A DNA stretch of 64,000 nucleotides from Sutcliffiella horikoshii (GCF_019931755.1 NZ_CP082918.1:4196001-4260000); one strand, 5' to 3'. Counted from the stretch's first letter, positions 7,080 to 15,123 are shown. The notes: generated by a model not told the origin, from the letters alone. Numbers and translations: made by a program.

Positions 7080-7379
7080 TTAATTACCTCCTTTTGAAAA
7101 GGTCAGGGATCCGTTTAGCTCTATCTGATCGACAATTCCCACGATGGCGGCGTCGACTGGTACCCCGTTCGTAATTTCCGTCTGTCTCGCTGAGCTTCCG
7201 CTTACGATCAGTACCACTTCACCTACGCCAGAGCCAACGGTGTCGATAGCAACAAGGGGCTTGCCTTCTTCTTCGATTGTTGTCATGTCCAGTGGTGTGA
7301 CGATTAGCAATTTTTTGCCTTTTAGTTTTTCTGCTTTGGTGGTGGCGACGATGGAGCCTGTCACTTTTGCAATAATCAT
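7080..7379 (-). CDS. BMC-P pentameric shell vertex protein, copy 3
   Basis: A 99-residue EutN/CcmL protein: MIIAKVTGSIVATTKAEKL, LLIVTPLD, then KPLVAIDTVGSGVGEVVLIV and IVGIVDQIEL near the end. It carries a short tail after the fold (NGSLTFSKGGN). AGGAGG stands ahead of its ATG. It is the first shell gene of the operon, separated from the upstream cargo genes by 189 bases that contain a palindromic repeat element, and it directly precedes the aldehyde dehydrogenase gene with a 2-base gap. Confidence 0.93.
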   Translation of the reverse strand: MIIAKVTGSIVATTKAEKLKGKKLLIVTPLDMTTIEEEGKPLVAIDTVGSGVGEVVLIVSGSSARQTEITNGVPVDAAIVGIVDQIELNGSLTFSKGGN

Positions 7380-7440
7380 GAGTGTGTTGCCTCCTTTCTA
7401 GGAGCATGTTGCTTATTCTTAAACTCTAACCGTTCCTTTT

Positions 7441-7553
7441 CGCTGCAGGCACTCGCTTTCCGCGGGGCGACCTTGAGCCTCCTCACTTCGTTGCGGGGTC
7501 TCAACATTGTCGCTACTCCCCCGCAGGAGTCGAGTGCCTTCCGCTCCAATCCA
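7441..7553. repeat. Extragenic palindromic repeat element, copy A
   Basis: A GC-rich block with CTTTCCGCGGGGCG, GAGCCTCCTCAC, CGGGGTCTC and CCCGCAGGAGTCGAGTGCC, whose ends GGCACTCG / CGAGTGCC are complementary. A relative with the same order of blocks is at 16258-16385. The pattern is familiar from many Bacillus genomes. Here it lies inside the BMC operon, between the cargo gene ending at 7569 and the BMC-P gene starting at 7379, so it will be transcribed and can fold. Confidence 0.8.
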
Positions 7554-7568
7554 CTGGTCTCTTCAGAC

Positions 7569-8288
7569 TTATGTTTCTTTTTGTATTTGAATCTTCATTT
7601 CTCTGGCGATGTCTTTGGCGACTGGGGTGATTTTGCTTTCTTTTGGGACGGTTATGGTTTTTACGTTTTCTCTTGCTGCATGTTCAATGTGTTTTGCCAT
7701 GATTAGCGGTTGCTTTTCCTTGTATTGCTGATGCTGTTCTTTGGCTGTACGTAAAAGCTGCTTTAATGGGACCCACTTAACTTGGTCTTTTTGGGTGGTG
7801 CGCAGGTAAGCTTGTAATTTTTCCTGAACGGAATGTGGTGCAAGGATCTGTTGGTATACCCCAAGCTCGACTTCGTTGTTCGCAATGACGATTGGCTTGC
7901 CTAACAGCTGAAATTGTATCGCTGTGTGGGCTGTTCGATCGTCATTCACCATCAATGCAAGCTTTGATACTAATTGAAAAGAAGCGACCGGAAGGATAAG
8001 CAGGTCTGTTGAATTCCAGAGCTTCTCTAATTCAGAGTGATCTGCTTGACTCAAAGGCAGAACATCCTCATCCCCCTCCAGTAGTTCCACCCAATCCTTT
8101 GATGCTACTAACTTAACTGCAAAGGATTCTTTAATTTCCGTAACCGCTTTCAAAATAAGTCCTGGATTACTAGAGTGATAATTTAAAAGGACGGTGATGG
8201 CCGGCTTTTTCTCCTCGTTGTCCTGTTCGGACATGTACGCTTCGACCGCCTGCCTGACAAGCTCTTTAACCTTTTCCTTTACATCCAC
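7569..8288 (-). CDS. Putative flavoprotein-fold BMC cargo
   Basis: About 239 residues. The N-terminus is an amphipathic helix (VKEKVKELVRQAVEAYMSEQ) like the encapsulation peptides of the other cargo. The middle, ITVLLNYHSSNPG then STDLLILPVASFQLVSKLAL and GKPIVIANNEVELG, resembles the flavoprotein (Dfp/UbiX-type) fold, in which the DLLILPVA-like strand and a following helix bind FMN. A Gln/Lys-rich C-terminal part is unassigned. I chose the GTG at 8288 because GGGAGG lies eight bases upstream and because this places the helix at the extreme N-terminus; it overlaps pduL by 23 bases. FMN binding is inferred, not shown. Confidence 0.55.
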   Translation of the reverse strand: MDVKEKVKELVRQAVEAYMSEQDNEEKKPAITVLLNYHSSNPGLILKAVTEIKESFAVKLVASKDWVELLEGDEDVLPLSQADHSELEKLWNSTDLLILPVASFQLVSKLALMVNDDRTAHTAIQFQLLGKPIVIANNEVELGVYQQILAPHSVQEKLQAYLRTTQKDQVKWVPLKQLLRTAKEQHQQYKEKQPLIMAKHIEHAARENVKTITVPKESKITPVAKDIAREMKIQIQKET

Positions 8289-8955
8289 AGCCACAACCTC
8301 CCTTGCTGTCTGGGGAACACTTAATGGCGGTGATTTCGCCAAGCTGGCCGTTCTTTATGTTGGCCGCATTCGCCTCATCTAGATCGATATGCATTTCCAG
8401 CCTGTATTTCGGAGAGATTCTGATAAGAACATTGGTGTAAGTGACGCCTCTGGGACCATCGACTTTTATATCGACTATGTCTCCGTCTTTCACGCCAAAA
8501 TTTTTTCCGTCATCTGGGTGCATATGAATATGACGGGAAGCACAGATCAATCCTTCTTCTAATTTCAGTTGCCCTCTTGGACCCATGAGAATGATAGATT
8601 CTGATCCTTCTAACTCTCCAGACTGACGAATTGGCGGCGTGACGCCTAAAGTAAATCCGTCAAAAAGAGAGATTTCCACCTGAGTTTTGCCTCGTGCCGG
8701 GCCCAATACCCGCACATTTGGGATTCTCCCCTTTGGACCGATGAGTGTGACCGTTTCTTTTGCGGCAAACTGGTTCGGCTGCGAGAGGTCTTTCAGCTTT
8801 TTCAGCTCATAGCCCCGTCCGAAAAGCCGCTCCACATGCTCGGGAGACAAGTGGACATGCCTGTTGGATACGGCAATCGGGACCTGTTTCTTGGCTGTTT
8901 GCATCGTGTTTTGAACCACCTCTTGCACCAGCGCCTTTATGGTAGCTCGATCCAT
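8266..8955 (-). CDS. pduL: Phosphate propanoyl/acetyltransferase PduL with encapsulation peptide
   Basis: Converts acyl-CoA plus phosphate to acyl phosphate and CoA, recycling CoA inside the compartment. 229 residues. The N-terminal helix MDRATIKALVQEVVQNTM is a typical encapsulation peptide. The two tandem PduL domains carry the zinc-binding histidines in SNRHVHLSPEHV and CASRHIHMHPDD. The ATG at 8955 has GGAGGGG upstream; a longer reading from 9024 would run into the regulator gene. The C-terminus is odd: after ITAIK it continues CSPDSKGGCGCGCKGKG, with four cysteines, which I do not know from other PduL proteins. It follows deoR by four bases. Confidence 0.93.
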   Translation of the reverse strand: MDRATIKALVQEVVQNTMQTAKKQVPIAVSNRHVHLSPEHVERLFGRGYELKKLKDLSQPNQFAAKETVTLIGPKGRIPNVRVLGPARGKTQVEISLFDGFTLGVTPPIRQSGELEGSESIILMGPRGQLKLEEGLICASRHIHMHPDDGKNFGVKDGDIVDIKVDGPRGVTYTNVLIRISPKYRLEMHIDLDEANAANIKNGQLGEITAIKCSPDSKGGCGCGCKGKG

Positions 8956-8959
8956 GATT

Positions 8960-9910
8960 TTACCCCTCCCCCATTTCCAACAAAGCTTTTGCTGTATATT
9001 GATCGGTGATGAGGACATTGGCATATTTACCGTTAAGTGCCCCCATGATTCCTTCTACCTTTTTGTTTCCGCCTGCAACAAGAATGCTGTATTCTTTTTC
9101 AGCGAGATGGGTTAGCTCAATGCCTATCGTCCGTTCATTTAGTGATTGATTGCTGATGTGTCCGTTAATATCGATGAACCGCGAACAAATATCCGCGACT
9201 GTTTCGTTCTTCTTTAACGTCTCCACATCACTATCTAAAAAATAACCCGCTCTCATCAAAGTGGATTGTTCTCCAGCTTCCCCTACTGTATAAACAGCGA
9301 TATTGGCTTTTTTTCCAAGCTCAAGCACCTTGTTAATGTGACGGTCAGCGACGATTGCCTGCTTTACGACTGGATGATCGACAACTGCAGGGACAGGCAG
9401 AAAATGTGGTGTAGTATGGAAAGCCGTTGCAAGTCCATTAATAATGTCAGAAGCGTGCGTATTTAATTCCGAGTAACTGACGCCACCATTCAATTGCACG
9501 ATTTTCACATCATGCACACTTTTAGGATTAAGCTGCTGGGACAGTTGATAGAGTGTCGTGCCCCACGTAATTCCTATCGTATCGCCCGTTTTGACGATGC
9601 CATATAAATACTCGGCCGCTGCCTCCCCAACTTTTTGTTTAATATGACTATCTTCATAAGCAGGGACGGAGGCAACCACACAATCTTTCAGTCTAAATCT
9701 TTCCCTGAGTTGAGTGGCAAGCCCATTCACATCTTCTGTTGGATCACAAATCTTAATATGTACAACACCATCCTGTTTGGCCTGATCTAAAAGCCGCGAT
9801 ACAGTAGGGCGTGAGACACCAAGCGTTTTGGCAATCTCCTGTTGGCTATAATTAAAGAGATAATACATTTTAGCCACTTCTACTAAACGGGCTATTTTTT
9901 CATTTTGCAT
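8960..9910 (-). CDS. deoR: SorC-family deoxyribonucleoside regulator DeoR
   Basis: 316 residues. An N-terminal helix-turn-helix (YSQQEIAKTLGVSRPTVSRLL, quoted in part: QQEIAKTLGVSRPTVSRLL) is followed by a sugar-phosphate-binding domain with GDTIGITWGTTLYQLSQ, VQLNGGVSYS and ILVAGGNKKV. It is close along its whole length to Bacillus subtilis DeoR as I recall it, a repressor released by deoxyribose 5-phosphate. It is the first gene of the BMC operon, so the compartment's own substrate would be the inducer. Operator-like TGAACATA sites lie upstream of deoR and of nupN, which suggests autoregulation and joint control of the transporter. Confidence 0.92.
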   Translation of the reverse strand: MQNEKIARLVEVAKMYYLFNYSQQEIAKTLGVSRPTVSRLLDQAKQDGVVHIKICDPTEDVNGLATQLRERFRLKDCVVASVPAYEDSHIKQKVGEAAAEYLYGIVKTGDTIGITWGTTLYQLSQQLNPKSVHDVKIVQLNGGVSYSELNTHASDIINGLATAFHTTPHFLPVPAVVDHPVVKQAIVADRHINKVLELGKKANIAVYTVGEAGEQSTLMRAGYFLDSDVETLKKNETVADICSRFIDINGHISNQSLNERTIGIELTHLAEKEYSILVAGGNKKVEGIMGALNGKYANVLITDQYTAKALLEMGEG

Positions 9911-9925
9911 ACTGGTTTCACCCGA

Positions 9926-9944
9926 TTTTCAAATTATGTTCATT
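9926..9944 (-). promoter_or_regulatory. Candidate downstream DeoR operator
   Basis: On the minus strand AATGAACATAATTTGAAAA, close to the B. subtilis DeoR operator as I recall it (TGAACAAAATTTCA core). It lies just before the deoR ribosome binding site, about 110 bases downstream of the main operator. It could be a looping partner. Confidence 0.5.
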
Positions 9945-10022
9945 GTAGCTGTACAAAATTGCTTAGAATCATGAGGGATCTTGTAGAATAGTAGAGTTAT
10001 TCTAATAAACTCAGCACTGTAG

Positions 10023-10090
10023 TGAACACTTGTAAACTTATCTTTGAACATATGTTAATTTAATTATAAACCTAGCAAAGATTCTGTCAA
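10023..10090 (-). promoter_or_regulatory. deoR/BMC operon promoter with overlapping operators
   Basis: Minus-strand TTGACA (10085-10090), 16-base spacer and TATAAT (10063-10068) form a near-consensus sigma-A promoter. Immediately downstream, TTGAACATATGTTAA (10044-10058) contains the perfect palindrome AACATATGTT over the expected start point, and a weaker copy TGAACACTTGTAAAC is at 10023-10037. This layout fits repression by DeoR. Confidence 0.7.
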
Positions 10091-10115
10091 TATATTTTAT
10101 TCTTAATAGTCAGAC

Positions 10116-10130
10116 ATGTAAGCGGTTAAG
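10116..10130. promoter_or_regulatory. Candidate cre (CcpA) site
   Basis: ATGTAAGCGGTTAAG matches the cre consensus at 13 of 15 positions (the two last fail). It lies 26 bases upstream of the -35 box of the deoR/BMC promoter. CcpA control of the BMC operon is plausible but unproven. Confidence 0.4.
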
Positions 10131-10150
10131 TATTTCTAAGCAAATAAAAA

Positions 10151-10176
10151 ACACGCCCCCATAAAAGAGAGCGTGT
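10151..10176 (-). terminator. Terminator of the nupNOPQ operon
   Basis: ACACGC stem with GCGTGT, extended by G-U pairs, followed on the minus strand by six T residues. It lies just beyond the nupQ stop and shields the BMC promoter from transporter read-through. Confidence 0.8.
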
Positions 10177-10194
10177 AATGAAACTACTACCATT

Positions 10195-11145
10195 TTATCT
10201 TTTTCCAGAATCAAATGGTTCTCCCACCGCTTTTGGTGCTTGAGAAGACTTAGAGAACACAATTAACGCTATTAACGTTACAACGTAAGGGAACACCTTC
10301 AAGAATACTGGCGGAATGACAGCTAAAGAAGGAATTACCTGTGAAACGTTCGCAACCGTAGTGGCAAATCCGAAGAACAATGTTGCCGCAAGGATTCCAA
10401 GTGGTTTCCACTGTCCGAATATTAAAGAAGCAAGTGCCAAGAATCCAAGTCCGGCAACGGTACCGTTAAATTCTCCACCAGTTGTTACGATGAAAACCGC
10501 TCCACCCAGACCAGAGAAAGCCCCTGAGATCATAACACCGATGTAACGCATTTTACTTACACTGATTCCTGCTGCTTCTGCTGCATGTGGATGTTCACCA
10601 CATGAGCGAAGTCGCAGTCCAAAAGGTGTTTTATAAAGCATGAATGCACTTACTAGTAAAATGGCAAGTACAAGCCATGTGGTTGCGTATGTTCTAGTGA
10701 ACAGCAAACTGCCAATCACAGGAATATCCGATAAAAATGGAACATTAAAAGGTTTTAATGTGCTGATTTGGATGTTTCCGCTACCTGTAATGTTACGTGC
10801 CAAGAACACCGTGATAGCAGCGGCAATCATGTTGATTGCGGTACCACTGATGATCTGGTTTGCATGAAGATTGATACTTGCAAACGCATGAAGAAGGGAG
10901 AACAATAATCCCATCACGGTAGCAAGTGCAAGACCGATCCAAATTGCTTTTTGTTGGCCAGGCATCATTTCCTGCATGTTCAAAATGACAAGCGCTCCTG
11001 TGAATGCCCCTATTACCATTAATCCTTCTAAACCAATGTTTACAACTCCACTTCGCTCACTGAATAAAGCTCCAAGCGCTGTGATCAAAAGAGGGATAGT
11101 GAAGATGATTGCGTACGGTGCTATTTGTTGAATCACTGTCCACAT
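10195..11145 (-). CDS. nupQ: Nucleoside ABC transporter permease NupQ
   Basis: 316 residues with about nine hydrophobic segments and the BPD_transp_2 features of nucleoside/sugar importers: FSERSGVVNIGLEGLMVIGAF near the N-terminus (core: GVVNIGLEGLMVIGAF), GLRLRSCGEHPHAAEAAGI in the cytoplasmic coupling loop and GLGGAVFIVTTGGEF. It pairs with NupP to form the membrane channel. Three bases separate it from nupP. The order nupN-O-P-Q is that of the B. subtilis guanosine transporter. Next to a deoxyribose-phosphate BMC it probably brings in (deoxy)nucleosides. Confidence 0.9.
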   Translation of the reverse strand: MWTVIQQIAPYAIIFTIPLLITALGALFSERSGVVNIGLEGLMVIGAFTGALVILNMQEMMPGQQKAIWIGLALATVMGLLFSLLHAFASINLHANQIISGTAINMIAAAITVFLARNITGSGNIQISTLKPFNVPFLSDIPVIGSLLFTRTYATTWLVLAILLVSAFMLYKTPFGLRLRSCGEHPHAAEAAGISVSKMRYIGVMISGAFSGLGGAVFIVTTGGEFNGTVAGLGFLALASLIFGQWKPLGILAATLFFGFATTVANVSQVIPSLAVIPPVFLKVFPYVVTLIALIVFSKSSQAPKAVGEPFDSGKR

Positions 11146-11148
11146 ACC

Positions 11149-12237
11149 TTATACCTCCTCCTTTTTCTCAGTTGTGGTTTGAACAATTGCTGGTTGTTTT
11201 TTATTTTTCTTCTTATTAATAAAGTAACGAATCATGCGATCTATTAAGATGCTTGTTGCTGCAAAATAGATGATGATAGCAATGATAGAATCCGCAATTT
11301 CTGGTGGAATCTCTGTCATTGCATTCATAAATCCGCGACCGGAATAAAGCAAACCGAAGAAAATAGCCGCTAACAAAACTCCGATACCCGTGTTTGCTCC
11401 TAATAGTGCCACGGCAATTCCATCAAACCCTTGCGTAGGAAGGATACCAATTTGAATACTTGTCGCATTTCCCGCATAGAATGCCACTCCCCCAAGCCCA
11501 GCCAAACCACCGGCAATAACCATGGAAGTAACGATACTTCTGTTTACCGCAATCCCTGCATATTCCGCTGAATCACGGTTAAATCCAACCGCCTTCAACT
11601 CAAAACCAAGCGTGGTTTTATTGATGATAAAGGAGAAGATGATTACTGCAATGGCAGCAATAAATAAACCAAGATTAATATAAGAGCCATCAAACATTTC
11701 TGTTAAAATTGGTGTGCGTAAAGATGCAGCTTCTGGTAGTTTTTTAGATTCTGTTTCCAAAAACTCTCCCTTAAAGTAAGCAGGAACCGCATAATATACC
11801 GTCCAGTAGGCAATCCAGTTCATCATGATCGTTGATACTACTTCATGAACGTTGAACTTTGCCTTCAAAAGTCCAGGGATAAAAGCCCAAAGTGCCCCTC
11901 CGATAAATCCTGCCACGACCATCATTACTAGTAGAAGCGGTCTGGACATATCAAAAGTCAGTCCGACTGCAACGGCACAAAAACCACCAAAGAGCATTTG
12001 TCCTGCCGCTCCGATATTAAACAAGCCCGTACGAAAAGCAAATGCTACCGATAGACCCGTAAAAATAAGCGGTGTCGCTGTTGCAAGCGTATTTCCTATT
12101 CTCGAAAGGTTCTTTAATCCGCCTTCAAACAAATATTTATATCCTTCCACAGGATTGTTTCCTGTGACTGCCATCAATATCGCACCTGCAATCAAACCGA
12201 AAAGGACAGCAAGCAACGAGATTATGCCATTTCTCAT
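11149..12237 (-). CDS. nupP: Nucleoside ABC transporter permease NupP
   Basis: 362 residues, the larger permease. Family marks are FRTGLFNIGAAGQMLFGGF, the coupling loop TTLGFELKAVGFNRDSAEYAG (core GFELKAVGFNRDSAEYAG) and GGLAGLGGVAFYAGNATS. The C-terminus is cytoplasmic and Lys/Glu-rich. The start codon overlaps the nupO stop by four bases, showing translational coupling. It works with NupQ and the NupO ATPase at the membrane. Confidence 0.9.
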   Translation of the reverse strand: MRNGIISLLAVLFGLIAGAILMAVTGNNPVEGYKYLFEGGLKNLSRIGNTLATATPLIFTGLSVAFAFRTGLFNIGAAGQMLFGGFCAVAVGLTFDMSRPLLLVMMVVAGFIGGALWAFIPGLLKAKFNVHEVVSTIMMNWIAYWTVYYAVPAYFKGEFLETESKKLPEAASLRTPILTEMFDGSYINLGLFIAAIAVIIFSFIINKTTLGFELKAVGFNRDSAEYAGIAVNRSIVTSMVIAGGLAGLGGVAFYAGNATSIQIGILPTQGFDGIAVALLGANTGIGVLLAAIFFGLLYSGRGFMNAMTEIPPEIADSIIAIIIYFAATSILIDRMIRYFINKKKNKKQPAIVQTTTEKKEEV

Positions 12238-13757
12238 TCTTCTTCCCCCTTCATCACGCCTGCCATCATCAGACCAAGTTCGTTTTCGTTTGTTTCCTTT
12301 GCATTCACGATTCCAACTAGTTGGCCATTATTCACAACAGCGATGCGATCTGAAACATTTAATACCTCATCTAATTCTAAGGACACAAGCAAAACAGCTT
12401 TCCCTTTGTCTCGTTGTTCCACAAGTCTTTTGTGAATGTACTCAATAGATCCAACATCCAGTCCGCGAGTCGGCTGAACAGCAATAAGCAGCGTCGGGTC
12501 CAGTTCGATTTCCCGCCCGATTACCGCTTTTTGCTGGTTACCGCCTGAAAGGGACCTTGCAATAGACTTGCCGCCTTCACCAGAACGGACATCAAAGCTT
12601 TTAATGATATTATCTGCATGCTTTTTTATCGCAGCAAAATTGAGCACGCCACGTTTGGAGTACGGCTCTTTATGATACAATTCCAAAACCATATTTTCTT
12701 CAATTGTATAATCCAAGACAAGTCCATGCTTATGGCGGTCTTCTGGAATATGAGCGATCCCGCTTGCGATTCTAGAACGTACCGGCATTTTGGTAATGTC
12801 TTTTCCTTCAAAAAGGATAGTACCGGAGTCCGCTTGCTTCAACCCGGTGATGCTTTCCACGATTTCAGCCTGACCATTTCCGTCTACCCCTGCTATTCCA
12901 AGGATTTCGCCTTTTTTCAGTTCTAAAGAAAGGTTTTTAAGGGCTACAACATCTTTGCCCTTCTTTACCGAAACATTATCCATTTTCAATACGACGTCAC
13001 TTGGAGTCGCTTCTGTCTTGTCGACCTTGAAGTTGACTTCACGTCCGACCATCATTTCAGCCATTTGTTCTTTGGACGTTTCCGCCACATTTACCGTGCC
13101 AATTGTCTTTCCTCTTCTGATAACCGTACACCTGTCCGCCATCGCCTTAATTTCTTTCAGTTTGTGCGTGATAATGATAATGGATTTACCTTCTGCGATA
13201 AGGTTCTTCATAATCTTACCCAGTTCCTCAATTTCCTGAGGGGTAAGAACCGCGGTAGGCTCGTCCAAAATAAGCACGTCAGCTTGACGGTAAAGCATCT
13301 TAAGAATTTCTACACGCTGTTGCATGCCGACGGAAATGTCTTCAATTTTGGCATGTGGATCCACATTCAAGCCATACTTTTTAGACAATTCTTCAATTCT
13401 TTTGCTGGCCGTTTTCTTATCAAGCACATACATTTTATGCAATTCGGAACCAAGCATGATGTTTTCTGTTACCGTAAAGTTACTGACCAGCTTGAAGTGT
13501 TGGTGGACCATCCCGATACCGAGTTTTGTCGCGACATTAGGGTTGGCAATTTTCGTTTCCTTGCCATTTATTTTTATAGATCCTCTATCCGGTTGATACA
13601 TACCGAACAAAATAGCCATCAGCGTTGATTTCCCGGCACCGTTTTCTCCAAGAAGGGCGTGAATTTCCCCTTGCTTCAGACGAAGTGTAATATCATCATT
13701 GGCAACTATTCCAGTAAATTCTTTCCGGATATTGAGCATCTCCACTACATAGTCCAT
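12234..13757 (-). CDS. nupO: Nucleoside ABC transporter ATPase NupO
   Basis: 507 residues with two fused ATPase domains, the pattern of sugar/nucleoside importers. The first has Walker A GENGAGKSTL, signature SVGMQQRVEIL and Walker B VLILDEPTAVL. The second (from about residue 260) has a degenerate Walker A GVDGNGQAEI, signature LSGGNQQKAVIGRE and a Walker B lacking the catalytic Glu (LLIAVQPTRGLD). The second site is therefore probably inactive for hydrolysis, as is usual in this family. GGGAG precedes the ATG. Confidence 0.92.
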   Translation of the reverse strand: MDYVVEMLNIRKEFTGIVANDDITLRLKQGEIHALLGENGAGKSTLMAILFGMYQPDRGSIKINGKETKIANPNVATKLGIGMVHQHFKLVSNFTVTENIMLGSELHKMYVLDKKTASKRIEELSKKYGLNVDPHAKIEDISVGMQQRVEILKMLYRQADVLILDEPTAVLTPQEIEELGKIMKNLIAEGKSIIIITHKLKEIKAMADRCTVIRRGKTIGTVNVAETSKEQMAEMMVGREVNFKVDKTEATPSDVVLKMDNVSVKKGKDVVALKNLSLELKKGEILGIAGVDGNGQAEIVESITGLKQADSGTILFEGKDITKMPVRSRIASGIAHIPEDRHKHGLVLDYTIEENMVLELYHKEPYSKRGVLNFAAIKKHADNIIKSFDVRSGEGGKSIARSLSGGNQQKAVIGREIELDPTLLIAVQPTRGLDVGSIEYIHKRLVEQRDKGKAVLLVSLELDEVLNVSDRIAVVNNGQLVGIVNAKETNENELGLMMAGVMKGEEE

Positions 13758-13829
13758 AGAGTGATTCTCCCTTTTTTGTTTATTTATCCCAAGAGGACAG
13801 ACAACTAACCTCTTACATGTGCATTAAAA

Positions 13830-13849
13830 AAGGCGGGTCACCCCGCCTT
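13830..13849 (-). terminator. Intra-operon attenuator between nupN and nupO
   Basis: AAGGCGGG / CCCGCCTT stem with a 4-base loop followed by TTTTT on the minus strand. It lies between the binding-protein gene and the ATPase gene. Such a partial terminator would keep the binding protein more abundant than the membrane parts. Confidence 0.75.
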
Positions 13850-13914
13850 TTCTTTATCAATCTGAATCTAGCAAACGAATTTGCTCTAGATGATTACGCC
13901 AGGTACTGCGCGTA

Positions 13915-15021
13915 TTACTTGATCAAATCGCCTTGCTCAGCAGATACTTCTACTTCACCAGATTTGATTAGTTCAAAGATCTCATCAACCTTAGTAGTTG
14001 TTTCATCACTTAAGTTTGGATTTTCTTCAGGAAGTCCAATACCATCGTTTTTCGCATCAAATGTAAGAGTTTTGCCACCTGGGAACTCTCCATCGATTTC
14101 TGCTTTAATCATATCAGCTGCAGCTGTGTCGATTTTCTTCATTGCAGAAGTTAAGACTACAGATTCACCGTTATCCATTTTACCTTCTTCGTATTGGTCA
14201 ACGTCTACTCCGACCATCCATACATCGTCTCCGCCTTCGACACGAGTTTTCGCTTCGTTGATTGCCCCAACGCCTACTCCACCCGCTGCTGCGAAGATTA
14301 CATTTACGCCACGGTCAAACATTGCTCCAGCAATTTGCTGACCTGCAGCTACATCATCAAATGTACCTTGGTACACAACGTTTTCTTCTTTAATGCTTAC
14401 ATTTGTATCTAAGTTTTCGTTAGCATATGCAATACCTTGTTGAAAGCCCCAGTTGAACTTTTGAACTGGAGGAATTTCCATACCACCGATGAATCCAGCT
14501 TCGCCTTCTTTTAATTCAAGAGCTGTAGCAACACCAGCCAAGAATCCAGCTTCGTGCTCTGCGAAGAAGATAGATACTGTGTTTTCACCCACTACAGGGT
14601 TGAAGTCGCCATTATGTGGAGATCCGTCGATTAGGACGAACTTTGCATCTTCATATTGACTTTGTGCTTGGAAAACTGCTGTTTCAAATTTAAATCCAGG
14701 AGTAACAATAAACTTAAATTCTGCATCATATAAGTTTGTAATTTCTTGCATGTAATCAGCTTCTGTAGTACCAGCCGGCTTTAAGTATTTCTCTTTAATG
14801 CCGAAGTCTTCTTTAGCTTGAAGGATCCCATTCCAAGTTCCTTCGTTAAAAGATTTGTCATCAATCGTTCCAGCATCCGTTACCATTCCGACCATTAAGT
14901 CAGAACCGCTGCCGTCGCCAGAAGCAGAATCAGAACTACCGTTGTTGTCTGTACCGCAACCTACTAGAAAGATCATCGTTGTTAAAACAGTGACGATCGT
15001 TGCAATTAAACCCTTTTTCAT
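13915..15021 (-). CDS. nupN: Nucleoside-binding lipoprotein NupN (BmpA/Med family)
   Basis: 368 residues. A signal peptide ends in the lipobox MIFLVGC, giving a membrane-anchored lipoprotein at the outer face; a Ser/Gly/Asp-rich linker follows. The binding domain has VGMVTDAGTIDDKSFNEGTW, GFIGGMEIPPVQKFNWGFQQG (core GGMEIPPVQKFNWGFQ) and FAAAGGVGVGAINEAK, all typical of the BmpA/PnrA purine-nucleoside receptors. It is the first gene of the transporter operon, with GGGGGAG before the ATG, and a DeoR-like operator in its promoter region. Confidence 0.92.
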   Translation of the reverse strand: MKKGLIATIVTVLTTMIFLVGCGTDNNGSSDSASGDGSGSDLMVGMVTDAGTIDDKSFNEGTWNGILQAKEDFGIKEKYLKPAGTTEADYMQEITNLYDAEFKFIVTPGFKFETAVFQAQSQYEDAKFVLIDGSPHNGDFNPVVGENTVSIFFAEHEAGFLAGVATALELKEGEAGFIGGMEIPPVQKFNWGFQQGIAYANENLDTNVSIKEENVVYQGTFDDVAAGQQIAGAMFDRGVNVIFAAAGGVGVGAINEAKTRVEGGDDVWMVGVDVDQYEEGKMDNGESVVLTSAMKKIDTAAADMIKAEIDGEFPGGKTLTFDAKNDGIGLPEENPNLSDETTTKVDEIFELIKSGEVEVSAEQGDLIK

Positions 15022-15123
15022 GCCTTAACTCCCCCAAAATTATAAATTTATAGTAAATTGAAAACCCTTACTATCATTACTATATTCGTAAACTTCCAAT
15101 ATTTCAATATATGTTTTTCAAAG

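Noticed and set aside
2255..8955. Ethanolamine- or propanediol-type microcompartment
   Set aside because: No EutBC, PduCDE, glycyl-radical enzyme or cobalamin genes are present. DeoC is the only candidate signature enzyme.
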